Shown here one piece after another: positions 45,603 through 57,900 of a stretch of 64,000 bases of DNA (positions within the stretch are counted from its first letter, which is position 1; the number at the start of each line of letters is the position of its first letter). Under the pieces are notes generated by a model, which was given only the letters and a program-made list of their open reading frames with translations, was not told the DNA's origin and did not search any database. The stretch is taken from contig JAETXT010000009.1 of the NCBI GenBank assembly GCA_019188255.1, forward strand, positions 2,790,001 through 2,854,000, in the 5' to 3' direction. The translations under genes and the position numbers were made by a program. The stretch is from Verticillium longisporum. Lineage: Eukaryota > Ascomycota > Sordariomycetes > Glomerellales > Plectosphaerellaceae.

Positions 45603-46541
45603 TGTGGTGCTGCTGGGTTCCGTGGTTGCCATGTAGTTGGAGATGCTGTGATAGCAAAGGTTAGAGTTGAGGCTCAGGTTCGGTATGGCACGGCAGATGA
45701 CGGGGTACAAGCGATAGAGGCGATGGGTGTGGTTGTGGGGAGGTACCTGCACATGGCCCCACTTGAGCAGTGGTACCTTCCTTGAAGGCTAAGATGTACG
45801 GTCACTCTTTCCCCCAATCTCGAGAACAGGATCGGGAAAGAAGATGGTCTGCAGATTCTGAATTTGACATTATTCACACATCGGGCTTGACATATTTGCG
45901 ACCATTCCATCATCTAGTGCAATATGAAGAAACCGGGCATTAGCTGGCTAAAACCGCCAGGCTGATTGAGGCGTGACAGTTGTGTCCCCACCGCACGAAC
46001 ACTCCGCTCGGCACAGACAAGGCAGCTGCAAGGCCCTTCATAGCTCCCCACATTTCCCGTTCGGTAGGCACTACCCAGGTAACGAACGCTACTGCGTCAA
46101 CGGGCCTGACGGGATAGGCCCAGCAGCAGTAGGACGCTGACAAACATCCCCACGCCCCGAGTCCGCACCCAGACGAATCTTCTCGTCGCCCTCTGGTCGA
46201 GTTGCTTTCGCGCTACTGTTCGTGTCGTCGTCACTCCTCCGAAAAGGAAAAGGAAGAAAAGGACAAGGAAAAGAAGGAGGGGTTCCCGTCGATTTCAACC
46301 AGCTTCTCCCACCCTGATCGTCAGGTCCTCGTCCATCTGCACACACGTGCATCTCGAAGCACGTCGTCATCGACACCATCACGAGCATCCCCATCTCTCC
46401 ACTCGACTGCAGCCATACGGTTACTGCTGCTGCTACTGCACAGTCCCGACACTCCAACCCCACGCCCGTGGATGACTGCCCTCGCGGCGGCCTAGCCCCC
46501 GTAGTAGCCTCACGACGCGATCGAAGCTGCCGACAACCACA
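45603..46541. other. Intergenic, sedolisin 3' end to ABC transporter start
   Basis: About 940 bases. The right part is C/T-rich and is likely the 5' leader of the transporter gene. No gene is supported. Confidence 0.5.
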
Positions 46542-49500
46542 ATGGCCAATTCCTTCTACGGAGCGGCGCAGAGGGTCCTGGAGTCCGGGTCCATCACCGG
46601 CTACCGTCCACGCCTCGAGCTTGGGAGCGACTACCTTTCCGCTACCGACCACTTCAAGCAACCATTATGCGGCAACAAAGAGGGCTGGGGACCTCTGAGC
46701 CCCTTCCGATATGACTTCACGCCCTGCTTCATTGACGTCTGGGTCGCTGTCGTCGCCGCCTTTGGCATCGTCTTCGGCACCATGGCCACCGTCTGGCTGC
46801 TCAAGAAGACGAAGCCCGCCAACACCCTGAAGGACTGGTCCTTTTACACAAAACAAGCCCTTCTTGTCGTCATCATGCTAGACGTGGCCGTCCAGCTTGC
46901 CATCCAGATTGCCAGCTACCCCAACATATGGTATGGCGACTTCCGCGTGTACACCACCTTTGCCACCATTCTCGCGCTTGGCGTCATCTTTGCTATCCAG
47001 TGGCTCGAGCATGGCCGCCTTCGCAACCCCAACGGCGTCGCTCTTCTCTTCTGGCTCTTCCTCCTGATTGCCTTTGCTGTCAAGCTCCGATCCCTCATCT
47101 CCCAGCAGATGTACCACAAGAACCTGCCCTACTTCATCACGTACACCGTCGGCGTCGGTCTGTCTGTCGTCGAGTTCCTTGTCGAGTGGTTGTGGCCGAG
47201 GAAGACGACCGCCTACGAGGTCCTGATCGATGAAGAAGAGTGCCCTGTCGAATACGCCACCGTCTTCTCCCAGCTGACCTTCTCCTGGATGACGCCCCTC
47301 ATGCAATTGGGCTACAAGCAGTACCTGACCGAAGAGGACCTCTGGGGACTCGCCCACCAGGACACCACCAAGAGCACTGGCGAAGCCTTCGACGAGGCCT
47401 GGAAGCGCCAGCTGGAGAACCGCAAGGGCCCCTCGCTGTGGCTTGCCCTGTTCCGCGCGTACGGTTTGCCCTACGCCGTCGCCGCTCTGTTCAAGCTTGG
47501 CAACGATGTCTCGCAGTACATCCAACCCCAGCTTCTCCGCCTGCTCATAGCCTTTGTCAGCTCCTACGGTGACGGCGAGCAGCCCCAGCCCGTCATCAAG
47601 GGTGCCGCCATTGCCGTCGGCATGTTTGGCTGCGCTACCTTCCAGACCGCCATGGTCCATCAATACTTCCAGCTTGCCTTCGTCACGGGTATGCGCATCA
47701 AGGGCGGCCTGGCCTCTGCCATTTACAAAAAGTCCATGAAGCTCTCCAACGAGGGACGTGCTTCCAAGTCCACCGGTGACATCGTCAACTTCATGGCTGT
47801 TGACGCCCAGCGCCTCCAGGACTTGACGCAATTTGCTCAGCAAGTTTGGTCCGCCCCGTTCCAAATCGTCATCTGTATGGTGTCGTTGTACAACCTCGTC
47901 GGATGGTCCATGCTCGCCGGTGTCGGTGTTATGGTCATCATGATGCCTGCTCATGGCTTCATTGCCCGAATCATGCGTAACCTGCAGAAGGAGCAGATGA
48001 AGAACAAGGACGCAAGAAGTCGTCTCATTAACGAGATCATCAACAACATGAAGAGCATCAAGTTGTATGCCTGGGGTGCTGCCTTCATGAACAAGCTCAA
48101 CTTTGTCCGAAACGATATGGAGCTGAAGAACCTGCGCAAGATTGGAGCAACACAGGCCTTTGCCAACTTCACCTGGAGCACAGCGCCCTTCTTCGTTTCG
48201 TGCTCGACCTTTACCGTATTTGTCTTGACCCAAGACAAGCCCTTGACCACCGAAATTGTCTTCCCTGCTCTCGGTAAGCTCCCATCCCCCTTTCCCCTTC
48301 CTTGCCTCGCCGAGTCCATACCTTCGGCATTGTGCTGACTTGGGGGCTCGCAGCTCTCTTCAACCTCCTGACGTTCCCCCTTGCCGTTCTCCCTATGGTG
48401 ATAACATCCATCGTGGAGGCAAGTGTCGCCGTCGGCCGTCTGACCTCCTTCCTGGGTGCCGAAGAGATCCAGCCCGATGCCATTGTTGTCAAGCCTGCTC
48501 CTGAGGACATGGGCGAAGAAACCGTCGTCATCCGTGGCGGCACATTCTCCTGGAACCGTCATGAGTCCAAGACTGTCCTTCGTGACATTGACTTCACCGC
48601 CTACAAGGGAGAGCTCTCGTGCGTCGTTGGTCGCGTCGGAGCTGGCAAGTCTTCGTTCCTGCAAAGTATCCTCGGTGATTTGTGGAAGATCAACGGCCAA
48701 GTCGAAGTACACGGAACCGTCGCCTACGTCGCGCAGTCCCCATGGATTCTGAACGCTACGGTCAAGGAGAACATTATCTTTGGATACCGTTACGACTCTA
48801 CGTTTTATGAAAAAACTGTAAAGGCTTGCGCCCTGGTTGACGACTTTGCTCAACTGCCCGACGGAGATGAGACTGTCGTCGGCGAGCGTGGCATCTCCCT
48901 GAGCGGTGGACAGAAGGCGCGTGTGGCACTGGCCCGCGCTGTCTATGCCCGTGCTGACATCTATCTTCTTGATGATGTCCTTTCGGCCGTGGACTCCCAC
49001 GTAGGCAAGCACATCACCGAGAATGTCCTTGGCCCCAGGGGCCTACTGAACACCAAGACTCGCATCCTGGCCACCAACTCCATCTTCGTCCTTCAAGGCG
49101 CCAGCTACATTACCATGATCAAGGATGGACAGGTCGTGGAGAAGGGCACATACAAGCAACTTGTGGCTATGAAGGGCATGGTCTCCGATCTCATCAAGAC
49201 AGCTGGTCAAGAATCATCTGGCCCCTCCTCGTCCAAGGCCAGCTCCAGTCGCTCTAGCACCACATCGACTACCGTCCTCGAACCTGTGACCACGGGTCAG
49301 GAGAAGGACGAAATGGAGGAGGCTCAAGAGCGTGTCCCCGAAATGGAACCCATCAAGACAGGCGCTTCCACCTCGGCCAAGAAGCGATCCGACAGCATGG
49401 CGACTCTGAGGCGTGCTAGCACCGCTAGCTTCCGAGGCCCCCGCGGCAAACTCACCGACGAAGAGGTTGCTGGCAGCCGTACACGACAGGGCAAAGAGCA

Positions 49501-51991
49501 CACGGAACAGGGCAAGGTCAAGTGGGACGTCTATTTTGAGTATGCGAAGAACAGCAACCTTGTGGCGGTCGCCGTCTACCTAATTGCACTGCTAGCTTCG
49601 CAGACGGCCAACATTGGTGGTTCGGTCTGGCTCAATATCTGGGCAGAATACAATCAGAAGCACCACGGCAACCCCAAGGTCGGCATGTTCATCGGCATTT
49701 ACTTTGCCTTCGGCATTGGTTCTTCCCTCCTTACCGTTCTGCAAACTCTCATCCTGTGGATTTTTTGCTCCATAGAGGTAAGCATTGCATCGCCGTTGCC
49801 ACCATGCTTCGGACGACATCATACTGATACACAACAGGCCTCTAGGAAGCTGCATGAGAGAATGGCCAATGCCATCTTCCGGTCACCCATGTCATTTTTT
49901 GACGTCACACCAACAGGCCGCATCCTGAATCGCTTCTCCAGGTTCGTGCCACCCCATACTGAGCCGCTTCATTCTTTCATGGTCGTACTTTGAACACCAA
50001 TCTGCGTGGCGTTTCGAGCCGAGCTCGGTGCGCGCCCCTGATGCACGTTGGTGGATGTCTAAGGCAATTACTGAAGAGGCGCGGGAGTGCAACGGCTGAC
50101 GTTTTTTCATGCAGTGACATCTATCGAGTGGACGAGGTGCTCGCCCGGACTTTCAACATGCTCTTCGTTAATCTGGCTCGATCCTGCTTCACGCTTGCGG
50201 TCATCTCCGTGTCTACGCCGGCCTTTATTGCATTCATCATTCCACTCGCCCTGACCTACTATTGGATCCAGCGGTACTACCTACGAACGTCTCGTGAGCT
50301 CAAGAGGTTGGACAGCGTTAGTCGCAGCCCCATCTATGCACACTTCCAGGAGTCACTAGGTGGTGTCTCGACCATTCGGGCGTACCGACAGCAGCAGCGA
50401 TTCGAGCTTGAAAACGAGTGGCGAGTCGATTCGAACCTCAAGGCGTTCTACCCCTCCATCAGCGCCAACCGTTGGCTGGCTGTACGTCTTGAGTTTATGG
50501 GTGCTCTCGTCATCCTGGCCGCCGCCGGCCTTGCCATCATATCCGTGACAAACCACAGCGGTCTCAAGGCCGGCTTGGTCGGTCTATCCATGTCATACGC
50601 CCTGCAGATTACGACATCCCTCAACTGGATCGTGCGCCAGACTGTCGAAGTCGAGACCAACATTGTCTCGGTCGAGCGTGTCCTCGAGTACGCCCGTCTG
50701 CCGGCCGAAGCGCCGGAGGTCATCAAGGAGAGCCGACCTCCGGTCACGTGGCCGGCGAATGGCAGTCTTGAGTTCAAGAACTATAGCACTCGCTACCGCG
50801 AGGGCCTCGACCTCGTTCTCAAGAACATATCCCTAGATATCAAGTCTCACGAGAAAATCGGCGTCGTCGGGCGGACGGGTGCAGGAAAGTCGTCACTGAC
50901 GCTTGCGCTGTTCCGCATCATCGAGCCCACCACGGGCAACATCAGCATTGATGGCCTTAATACGAGTTCTATAGGGTTGTTGGACCTCCGCAGGAGACTG
51001 GCCATCATCCCCCAGGACGCCGCCCTGTTTGAGGGTACCGTTCGCGACAACTTGGACCCCGGTCATGTACATGATGACACGGAGCTATGGAGCGTACTTG
51101 GTGAGTTTTCTTTCGTCACATAAGCAACACATTAGGCTGGAAGCTAATGCTCGGTCATCACAGATCACGCCCGGTTAAAGGACCACGTCGACAGCATGGA
51201 GGGTGGCCTCGAGGCCAAGATCAATGAAGGAGGTAAGTTCGCGCGCCGCCGCTTCTTCGCTTTCCGTCGGCTTTTGCCATTTCCTCGTGTGATTGCTGCT
51301 CGCACCCGTCCCCGTGTACCCTGTGGATGACTGAGGCGGCCATCTCGTGTGCATCCATCAATGCTGTCGTGCCTGTCTACTGGGCTTGTCATGATGGCAA
51401 CGACATGGCGCGTCGCGCAACCACGGACATTGGCTTGGTCGTCATCTTTCAAATGCGTCCATCTGTTCCATTTACTGTCCCCTGCATGATCTGCCTTACA
51501 TGCAGATGGTCGCAGTCCCGTGCTGTAGCTCCTCTGTCTGCCTCGACGGACTCTCAGTCATGTCACAGACGGCAGCATGCTTCACCCAGGATAGCGTTGC
51601 CCACCACCAAACATCATCATGTCACTTGACAATGCGCAGCCCACTGACTTGACGACACACAGGGTCCAACCTCTCCCAAGGCCAGCGGCAGCTCGTCTCC
51701 CTCGCGCGTGCGATGCTGACCCCCTCCAACATTCTGGTTCTCGACGAGGCGACAGCCGCCGTCGACGTCGAGACGGATGCCATGCTGCAGCAGACGCTGC
51801 GGTCTCCCCTCTTCGCAAACCGCACCATCATCACCGTGGCGCACCGCATCAACACCATCCTCGACAGCGACCGCGTTGTTGTGCTGGACAAGGGCGAGGT
51901 CGTCGAGTTTGACTCACCCAAGGCACTACTGAAGAAGCAGGGCGTATTCTACGGGCTCGTCAAGCAGGCTGGTCTCGAGACGGAGACTTGA
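46542..51991 (+). CDS. YCF1: ABCC (MRP) vacuolar transporter, YCF1-like
   Basis: A full-length ABC transporter of the MRP/ABCC class, which pumps glutathione S-conjugates and metal-glutathione complexes into the vacuole. Exons are 46542-48273, 48354-49777, 49838-49941, 50115-51100, 51164-51232 and 51663-51991, 1,547 residues, near the yeast length. The N-terminal TMD0 and L0 linker precede TMD1. NBD1 has Walker [10 protein letters not shown] (about residue 670) and signature [14 protein letters not shown] (about 760). A charged, Ser-rich regulatory linker follows, with RRAST (about 930), a likely PKA-type phosphosite. TMD2 and NBD2 follow, with GRTGAGKSS (about 1338), the signature [14 protein letters not shown] and Walker [13 protein letters not shown]. 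The last intron, at 430 bases, is far longer than the others (60-173). No frame damage is seen. Confidence 0.94.
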
Positions 51992-54900
51992 TGAGGTGTC
52001 TCGGGGATACGCTTGTGACAGCACGGGATTGGATCTGGCCGTCACTACGGAGCGGGGGAATCCGCTTGCCACTTCAAGCGAGGGGGAGGGCAGGGCAAGG
52101 GGGCTGATAAGCAGCGTGGCCCAACGGGTCGTCAGCATTGATCCACTCGTCATCGAGAAGGCTGTCGGGGTGGCGGGGTGCTGAGACGGATGGCCAAAAG
52201 AAAAGAAAAAAGCGAAACCTGTTTTTTTTTAGTTTGACCCGTTTTGTATCAGAGGTCTGGTCTGGTGTAAAGCTACTTCTACATACCTGGTCGCGCGCTT
52301 GTTGGGGTGGAAAAAAAACCAAAGGCGCTGGGTATATCTTGCCAGCCCTGTGTTTGAATTCGCATATTCCGGCATGGTCAGAATGTGTACCCCAGTGTCG
52401 CCATGAAGCTCCGTCTGTTCGCGTTTTCTCAGTAGCGGAGAGACCCTGCACGATCGAGACGGGCGAGGACTCAAAACTCAATACAACCAGTTTACACACT
52501 TCACTGACAACAAGCCGGCAGCAATTCGCATCTCCTAGGCTATCGCCAAGGGAGAGCGGCATGACGACGTCTATTCAACACGGGACTTTTGCTAGCTACC
52601 TATATGGTAGGTAGGCAGAAGGGGGCCGCTACGAGCGCCACCCAGACCATCAGCTTTCATTCAGTGACCGATGGAGCAACGATGGGCTTTTCAGGGCGAA
52701 CTCGCTTGCGTTCAACCGCCCAGCTAGGAGGATAACCTGCGATTGCCATCCTTGGCTCGGTCCCTTAGTCTGGAGCCAGGCTCCAGGCCGGCAGGCGGCT
52801 GGCGGCAGGCAGTAAGCGGGGGCGTCGTTTTTGTGGCTTTTGTCTACCCCAGCCCAGGCGGCGGGCTAGTCAGCCTCGCGCCACCCAGAGGTCGGATCTT
52901 CGATACCTCTACTTTGAGTTGGTGATGAACAGTGCGGCTAAGTGCCCGGCGTGCGTGTGTCCCGAGGCAGCTAGAGATAAATACACGAAAAAAAGTAAGG
53001 GCAATGAACACATTGCCATGCGAGCCGTGTGCGACATTGGCAGGGCACATCCCCACCATGGCGTTTTTACTTGGCCTCACATTTCAGGTCCCGTCTCCGC
53101 CCCCCTCCCATGACGACAGGAGTGTCTAAAACTGGGACATTGCCCGCCCGTCTGCTTTCCCCTTCGCCTCACCAATCTCGCATGGCGTGTGGCATCCGGG
53201 TTGCAGAGACATTTGAAAAAAGGGCGCTCGCTGTACTGTACTCAAAAGGAACCACTGGCGGAAGCTCGGGCGGGGGTGGCAGAGACACGAGGTGAAGCAT
53301 GGCTGCTGTTGTGCAGAACTCTCCCCCATTTTGAGACAAGAAGCATGGGTGGGCCGTTGTTGTGGGACAGTTGTCGTCAAGGTGGCACCGACACGGCGCC
53401 ATGGGAGGTGATCGGAGCTGCCAAGCCGCGCCCGGCCGTCGCCTGCTACCTGTATTCGGACATTTGTGTCGCCAGGCTGATGGTATGGGTGGATGGACTA
53501 GTAGCTGGGATGTGACAGAGATGACTGCATTAGCTCGTCCAATCCTCACCGCCGGGGCCATGTTGCCCCAGCGTGAGGGATGCGGCCCAGTGCTGGAGGT
53601 GTTTGCTTTCTGATGTTGTCTTCACGTATGTACATACGGTACGGCGACAAGGGACGGGTTCTGCTGAGCGAGCGTGACGAGAAACCCCCTGGACGCCATC
53701 TAGGAGTCAGATGGCCTGACGCGCAGGTCCAGGAGCGTTCCAAGAATGGGGTCATCGACCTAGCTGGACGAAAGCGAGCATGCAGAACGTCTTGCACCAG
53801 CGCAATGGTCCCTGATCCAGTATGTTACTGTTCGAGGCCGGCGAGCTCAGTTGCACACCAACACTGGTCCCAGCGCCCTAGCGGGCTTGCATACTGCTTG
53901 CGCACTGTCACCGGACACTCCCTGGTCCGCGGCTCAGTCAAGGTTCAAGCAATATCAGACTTGCAGAATAATACATGCAAAAGCCGTGAAGAAACGACTT
54001 GATCAGAGACATGGCCTGACTTGACAGGCGGCATTGAGTCACAGGAACAAACTCATGAACGATCCATATTCCCGACAGCGATACCCCGCGCTGTGCCATT
54101 TCGAAATAACAGGACTAATGGCCAGGCCTACCAGGGTTGGAAAGCTCTCTGCTCTTCTTACCCCCAAATGGCGAACTGTGGCGTGCGCAAAATGCTGTGT
54201 AACACACCCTGTGCGACCCCAAAACCTGTCGCTGTCGGAGGTCGACTGTTTGTAAACGCATGACAGGTGCACGGAGCTTCATTTCTGGACTGAGGCGAGA
54301 GGACTGGCTGATGCATCTGATTGCTGGACATGAGCGGGTCTGCAATAGGTCGTACTTGGTATCGTGCAAGGTTCCGTCTGAGAGGTGATCACTCCTGGCA
54401 AGGTAGCAACGCAAACGCTCTATCGCTCTGCTTTAATTCGACTTACCAATAAGCCCGAAAGATATCCTCGGAAGCCAAGTTTGTTGAAGCAGCCTATCTA
54501 GGATGTCGAAATTCGATGTCACCTCGAGGGTCGATATCAAATTACATTCGCAGCCATTCACAGCCGATCCAAGATGCCTGCTGTGCCTGTATGCGTGGCA
54601 CCACATCTGCACCCCCCTCCCTTTGCCTCCAAGCATCCCGATTCGGGGCCGACGGTCCAAACGAATGGGTAGCCTGCATTGGATTGGCGTCAACCAACGG
54701 CCATTGGGAGTCTGACAGCTAGCAAACAGAGCCCGTTGGCTGACAGGATGTTGACGACCCAGAGGCGAGAGAAGCAAAGTCATGGCTTTGGCAGGTCTCC
54801 ATTCCCACCCGGACGGTAACGTAGCCACGAGGCGCCGGTATCCTTGGCGTACAGGGCTCTCCAAGCTGAATCAGCCCCTCGTCATGGGAGTGGCTAGAAG

Positions 54901-57900
54901 AAGAGGGCATTCGCGCACTCCACCTTCCACTCTCCAGTCAGCTTCAGCGTAGACACTGTGTTACGGGCTTCGGGGGGTGTCAACTCGAAGACAAACTTCA
55001 GCTCCGAGGGACGAAATCAACCGCGGGCTCCGACGGCCCTGTCTAGCTGGGCGACCGAGACGGTGTTTCCGGGAGGCTTCGCGATACTTATCGTGTTTTT
55101 TTTTTCTGGAGCACAGGCCTTACTCTAGGCACGTCAGAGGTGTCGAAAAAGAGTTGAGATGACAGGCGGCTATGAGTGGAGCCCCCACTGCGAAATTGGT
55201 AGTAAAGGAGATTGTGGGGAAAGTCAGAGAGGAAAAGCTGAAAAAAGGGAGCTAGGAATTCCATCTGAAGGGATCATCGTCGGCTGCAACGGCGACTGAC
55301 GCATGGTGAACTGACTCAAGCGGAGACAAACGGAGACGTTGGAGGGTACGATGGGTAATCGTCGTGCCTTCGCATCGGCGATCCATCTAGTGTTCGGTAG
55401 GAGCAGGGCTCCTCAGGTACCAAGCATCGGGCAACTGGCGGCGACCTCGGAGCTGAAAGCACAGTGGTCGTGGAAGACGGCGAGCGAGCGTGGTGTCCAG
55501 TATGCTGGTTGCTTGTCTTGTCCACCCCAACGGGCGCCAGTCGTATGCAGAACTGGTCGTGTTCATCAACAGGCACAGTCCCCTTGCATGCGGAAGATCC
55601 GGAAACTGTGCAGGATGGTCAGCTACTTATTGCTGGTGCACGTGGAAACACCACGGATGTGCGGTACATGCTTCGTTGGCAATGGGGAATCACCGTCTGT
55701 GCCAGCTCGACGAGCATGTGTGGAGGCTTCAGGCGCAGGCCGTGCAAAAGCCCAGAACCGTTTGGGTTGCTGTTGGGGCAGCCGGATCACCGCCGGCTGC
55801 TGTGCTGTTGTGCGACGTGAAGTGCGTCTGAGCTTTGCTGCGGGCTCGAGTTTGACCTTGAAAGAGTGCAGCATTGGCCCTCGTACATGTAGACAGGCAT
55901 GCCAGGTTGGGGCGATCATGCTGCCATACATAGACAAGAGCGAGGATGGATGGGACGGGTGTGAGGATGGGTCCAGGGGGGTTGAACTGGCAAGATCCTG
56001 GGCAGCGCATGGGGGTGTTTGAGGGCCTGGCATAGGCCAATTCAAGTTTCCAAGGTTGAGTTGCTGATGATCGACCGTCGTGATGAGAGGTGCATGAAGT
56101 TTGACTTGGACTTCAGGCCAGGTACCTACGGAGAGTAGATGGGATAGATGTACCTTGGTGGCATGTAATGCAGGCGGACAGTTTACCCGCCCCCCCCCAA
56201 ACGAACTGAGGGCAAATACCAAGGCCGGCACTTGACCGCGCCAATCGAGATTTCCGCCTGAGTAGCTAGCTGATCAATTCACGCCGCGAGGAACCTGCCT
56301 CCGGCCCCTTGCCTGCCCAAGAGATAGGTAGTACATGTAGACAGGAAGGTTGTGCCTATGAGAGTCAGAAGGAACGATCCAACAAAGCCAATCCGACGGG
56401 GCCTGCTTGCCGTGGTGTTGAAGGCTAGTCGCCCCTGCAATACCAACATGGCTCGCCCCGCATCCAGTGGGTGAGCATCTTTCCTCGCTTAGAGGAAAAA
56501 GGTTCAAGGTGCCATAGGTGAGATTGATCGATGGGGGTGAGTTGAAGGGTATGCTAGAGTATCGAGTCCAGTCAGGTAAGGTCAAGCTCGAAGCCGAGGC
56601 TTGGGGTCTTGGGGGCGCGGGGGACCAAGTTCTAACCATTTATTGGATGATGAGCTGGCTTGTGAAGTCAGGTCATGTCCATGCTCGGTGGGGGTGCTCC
56701 AGATATGTCGATTGCTTCCCACAGCCTGCCTTAGTCTCCTTCAGCTATCCATGGAGATCTCTTCTGAGCAGCCGTGACACCCGTGCAGCTCTCTCCCTCC
56801 CTGCGTAGAACTACTTACTACTAACGAAATTGCACTGGATCTTTGTCATATGCTGCGGCTCTGCCCGTCATCGTTCGGGCGAGCTCTGGCCAGGGGTGTG
56901 GAGGGGGGAAAAGGGGGGGCCAGAGGAGACGCAGCAACAGAGTCAGTCGGCCAAAAGCCCGCTGTATCCACTGTATCGGCCGACGGAGGACCACTGGCGG
57001 GGACAAGAGGGCCCCAGTGGCCCCCCCGATGCCTGTATCCAACCCACCTTAAGGTTCAGGGGAGTGTAGGGAAAGAAGCCCTTGCCGTCGCTTTTGCTCG
57101 TAAAATGCCTAGCTTCCCTGAGTGGTTGATTGAGATGCAGCACTTTAGGCAAGACCTGCCCCGCCCCGCCCCGCCCAAGCCCACGCCCATACCCCAGTAG
57201 CGACCCCCACCAACTCGTTCTTGCCCTGTCGTGTTCCGCCAGGGTGAAGTGCGCCAAGACCTGGGCGGGCAGACAGGACTTTAACCAGGGGATGTGCGCG
57301 GGCCTTGAACGCCTGCGCCTGCGCCTGGAGCTGGCAGAGGCAGAGGGGCAATTCGCGCCTGCCTGTGGCATGCCCAGGTAGGAAGCAGGAGCAAGGCAGG
57401 CGTGGCCGCTACCCTCACTTAAGGTATCTACCGTACCTTACCTAAGTACCTACAGGAGAGTCACCTTCCACGCAACTCAGACATACAGCTTGGGCGTGGG
57501 CTTTGAGGATCTACACGGCCATGAGGCCATCGCCCGTTGGTTCAGCCCTTTTTGGGCCTTTTTGCCCAAATATCAAAACCACATATGTGTGGTCCGACGC
57601 TCTTCGATGCAGTCGCGAGACGTCCGGTGCAGAAATTATTCTTCCGCTTGTCAACTTTGCGTCAGGGCAGCAGGATTGTAGGCCCATCCCTGATTTGTAG
57701 CTACCTTACCTACCTAACGAAGGTGGCTCAGAAATTGACTATTCGTCATCCCGCTATCGTTTGCCTTCTTCGGTCTCGTTGGCCGTTCCGAGACCGATGC
57801 CGACGCCGGCAACTTTCTCGCGCCCAGTAGCCCACAGGTTTGCTTGCACACGAGACTCGACCAAAGCAGCTCGCTGGTCAAGAGCCAGGCTGAAGCGAGC

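Noticed and set aside
46878..49012. Two long minus-strand open frames (451 and 353 codons)
   Set aside because: Both are antisense to the YCF1-like transporter exons.
55339..56231. Overlapping open frames of about 200 codons on both strands
   Set aside because: Neither frame has fungal codon bias, splice signals or a recognisable domain, and the plus-strand frame starts only at a non-ATG codon.
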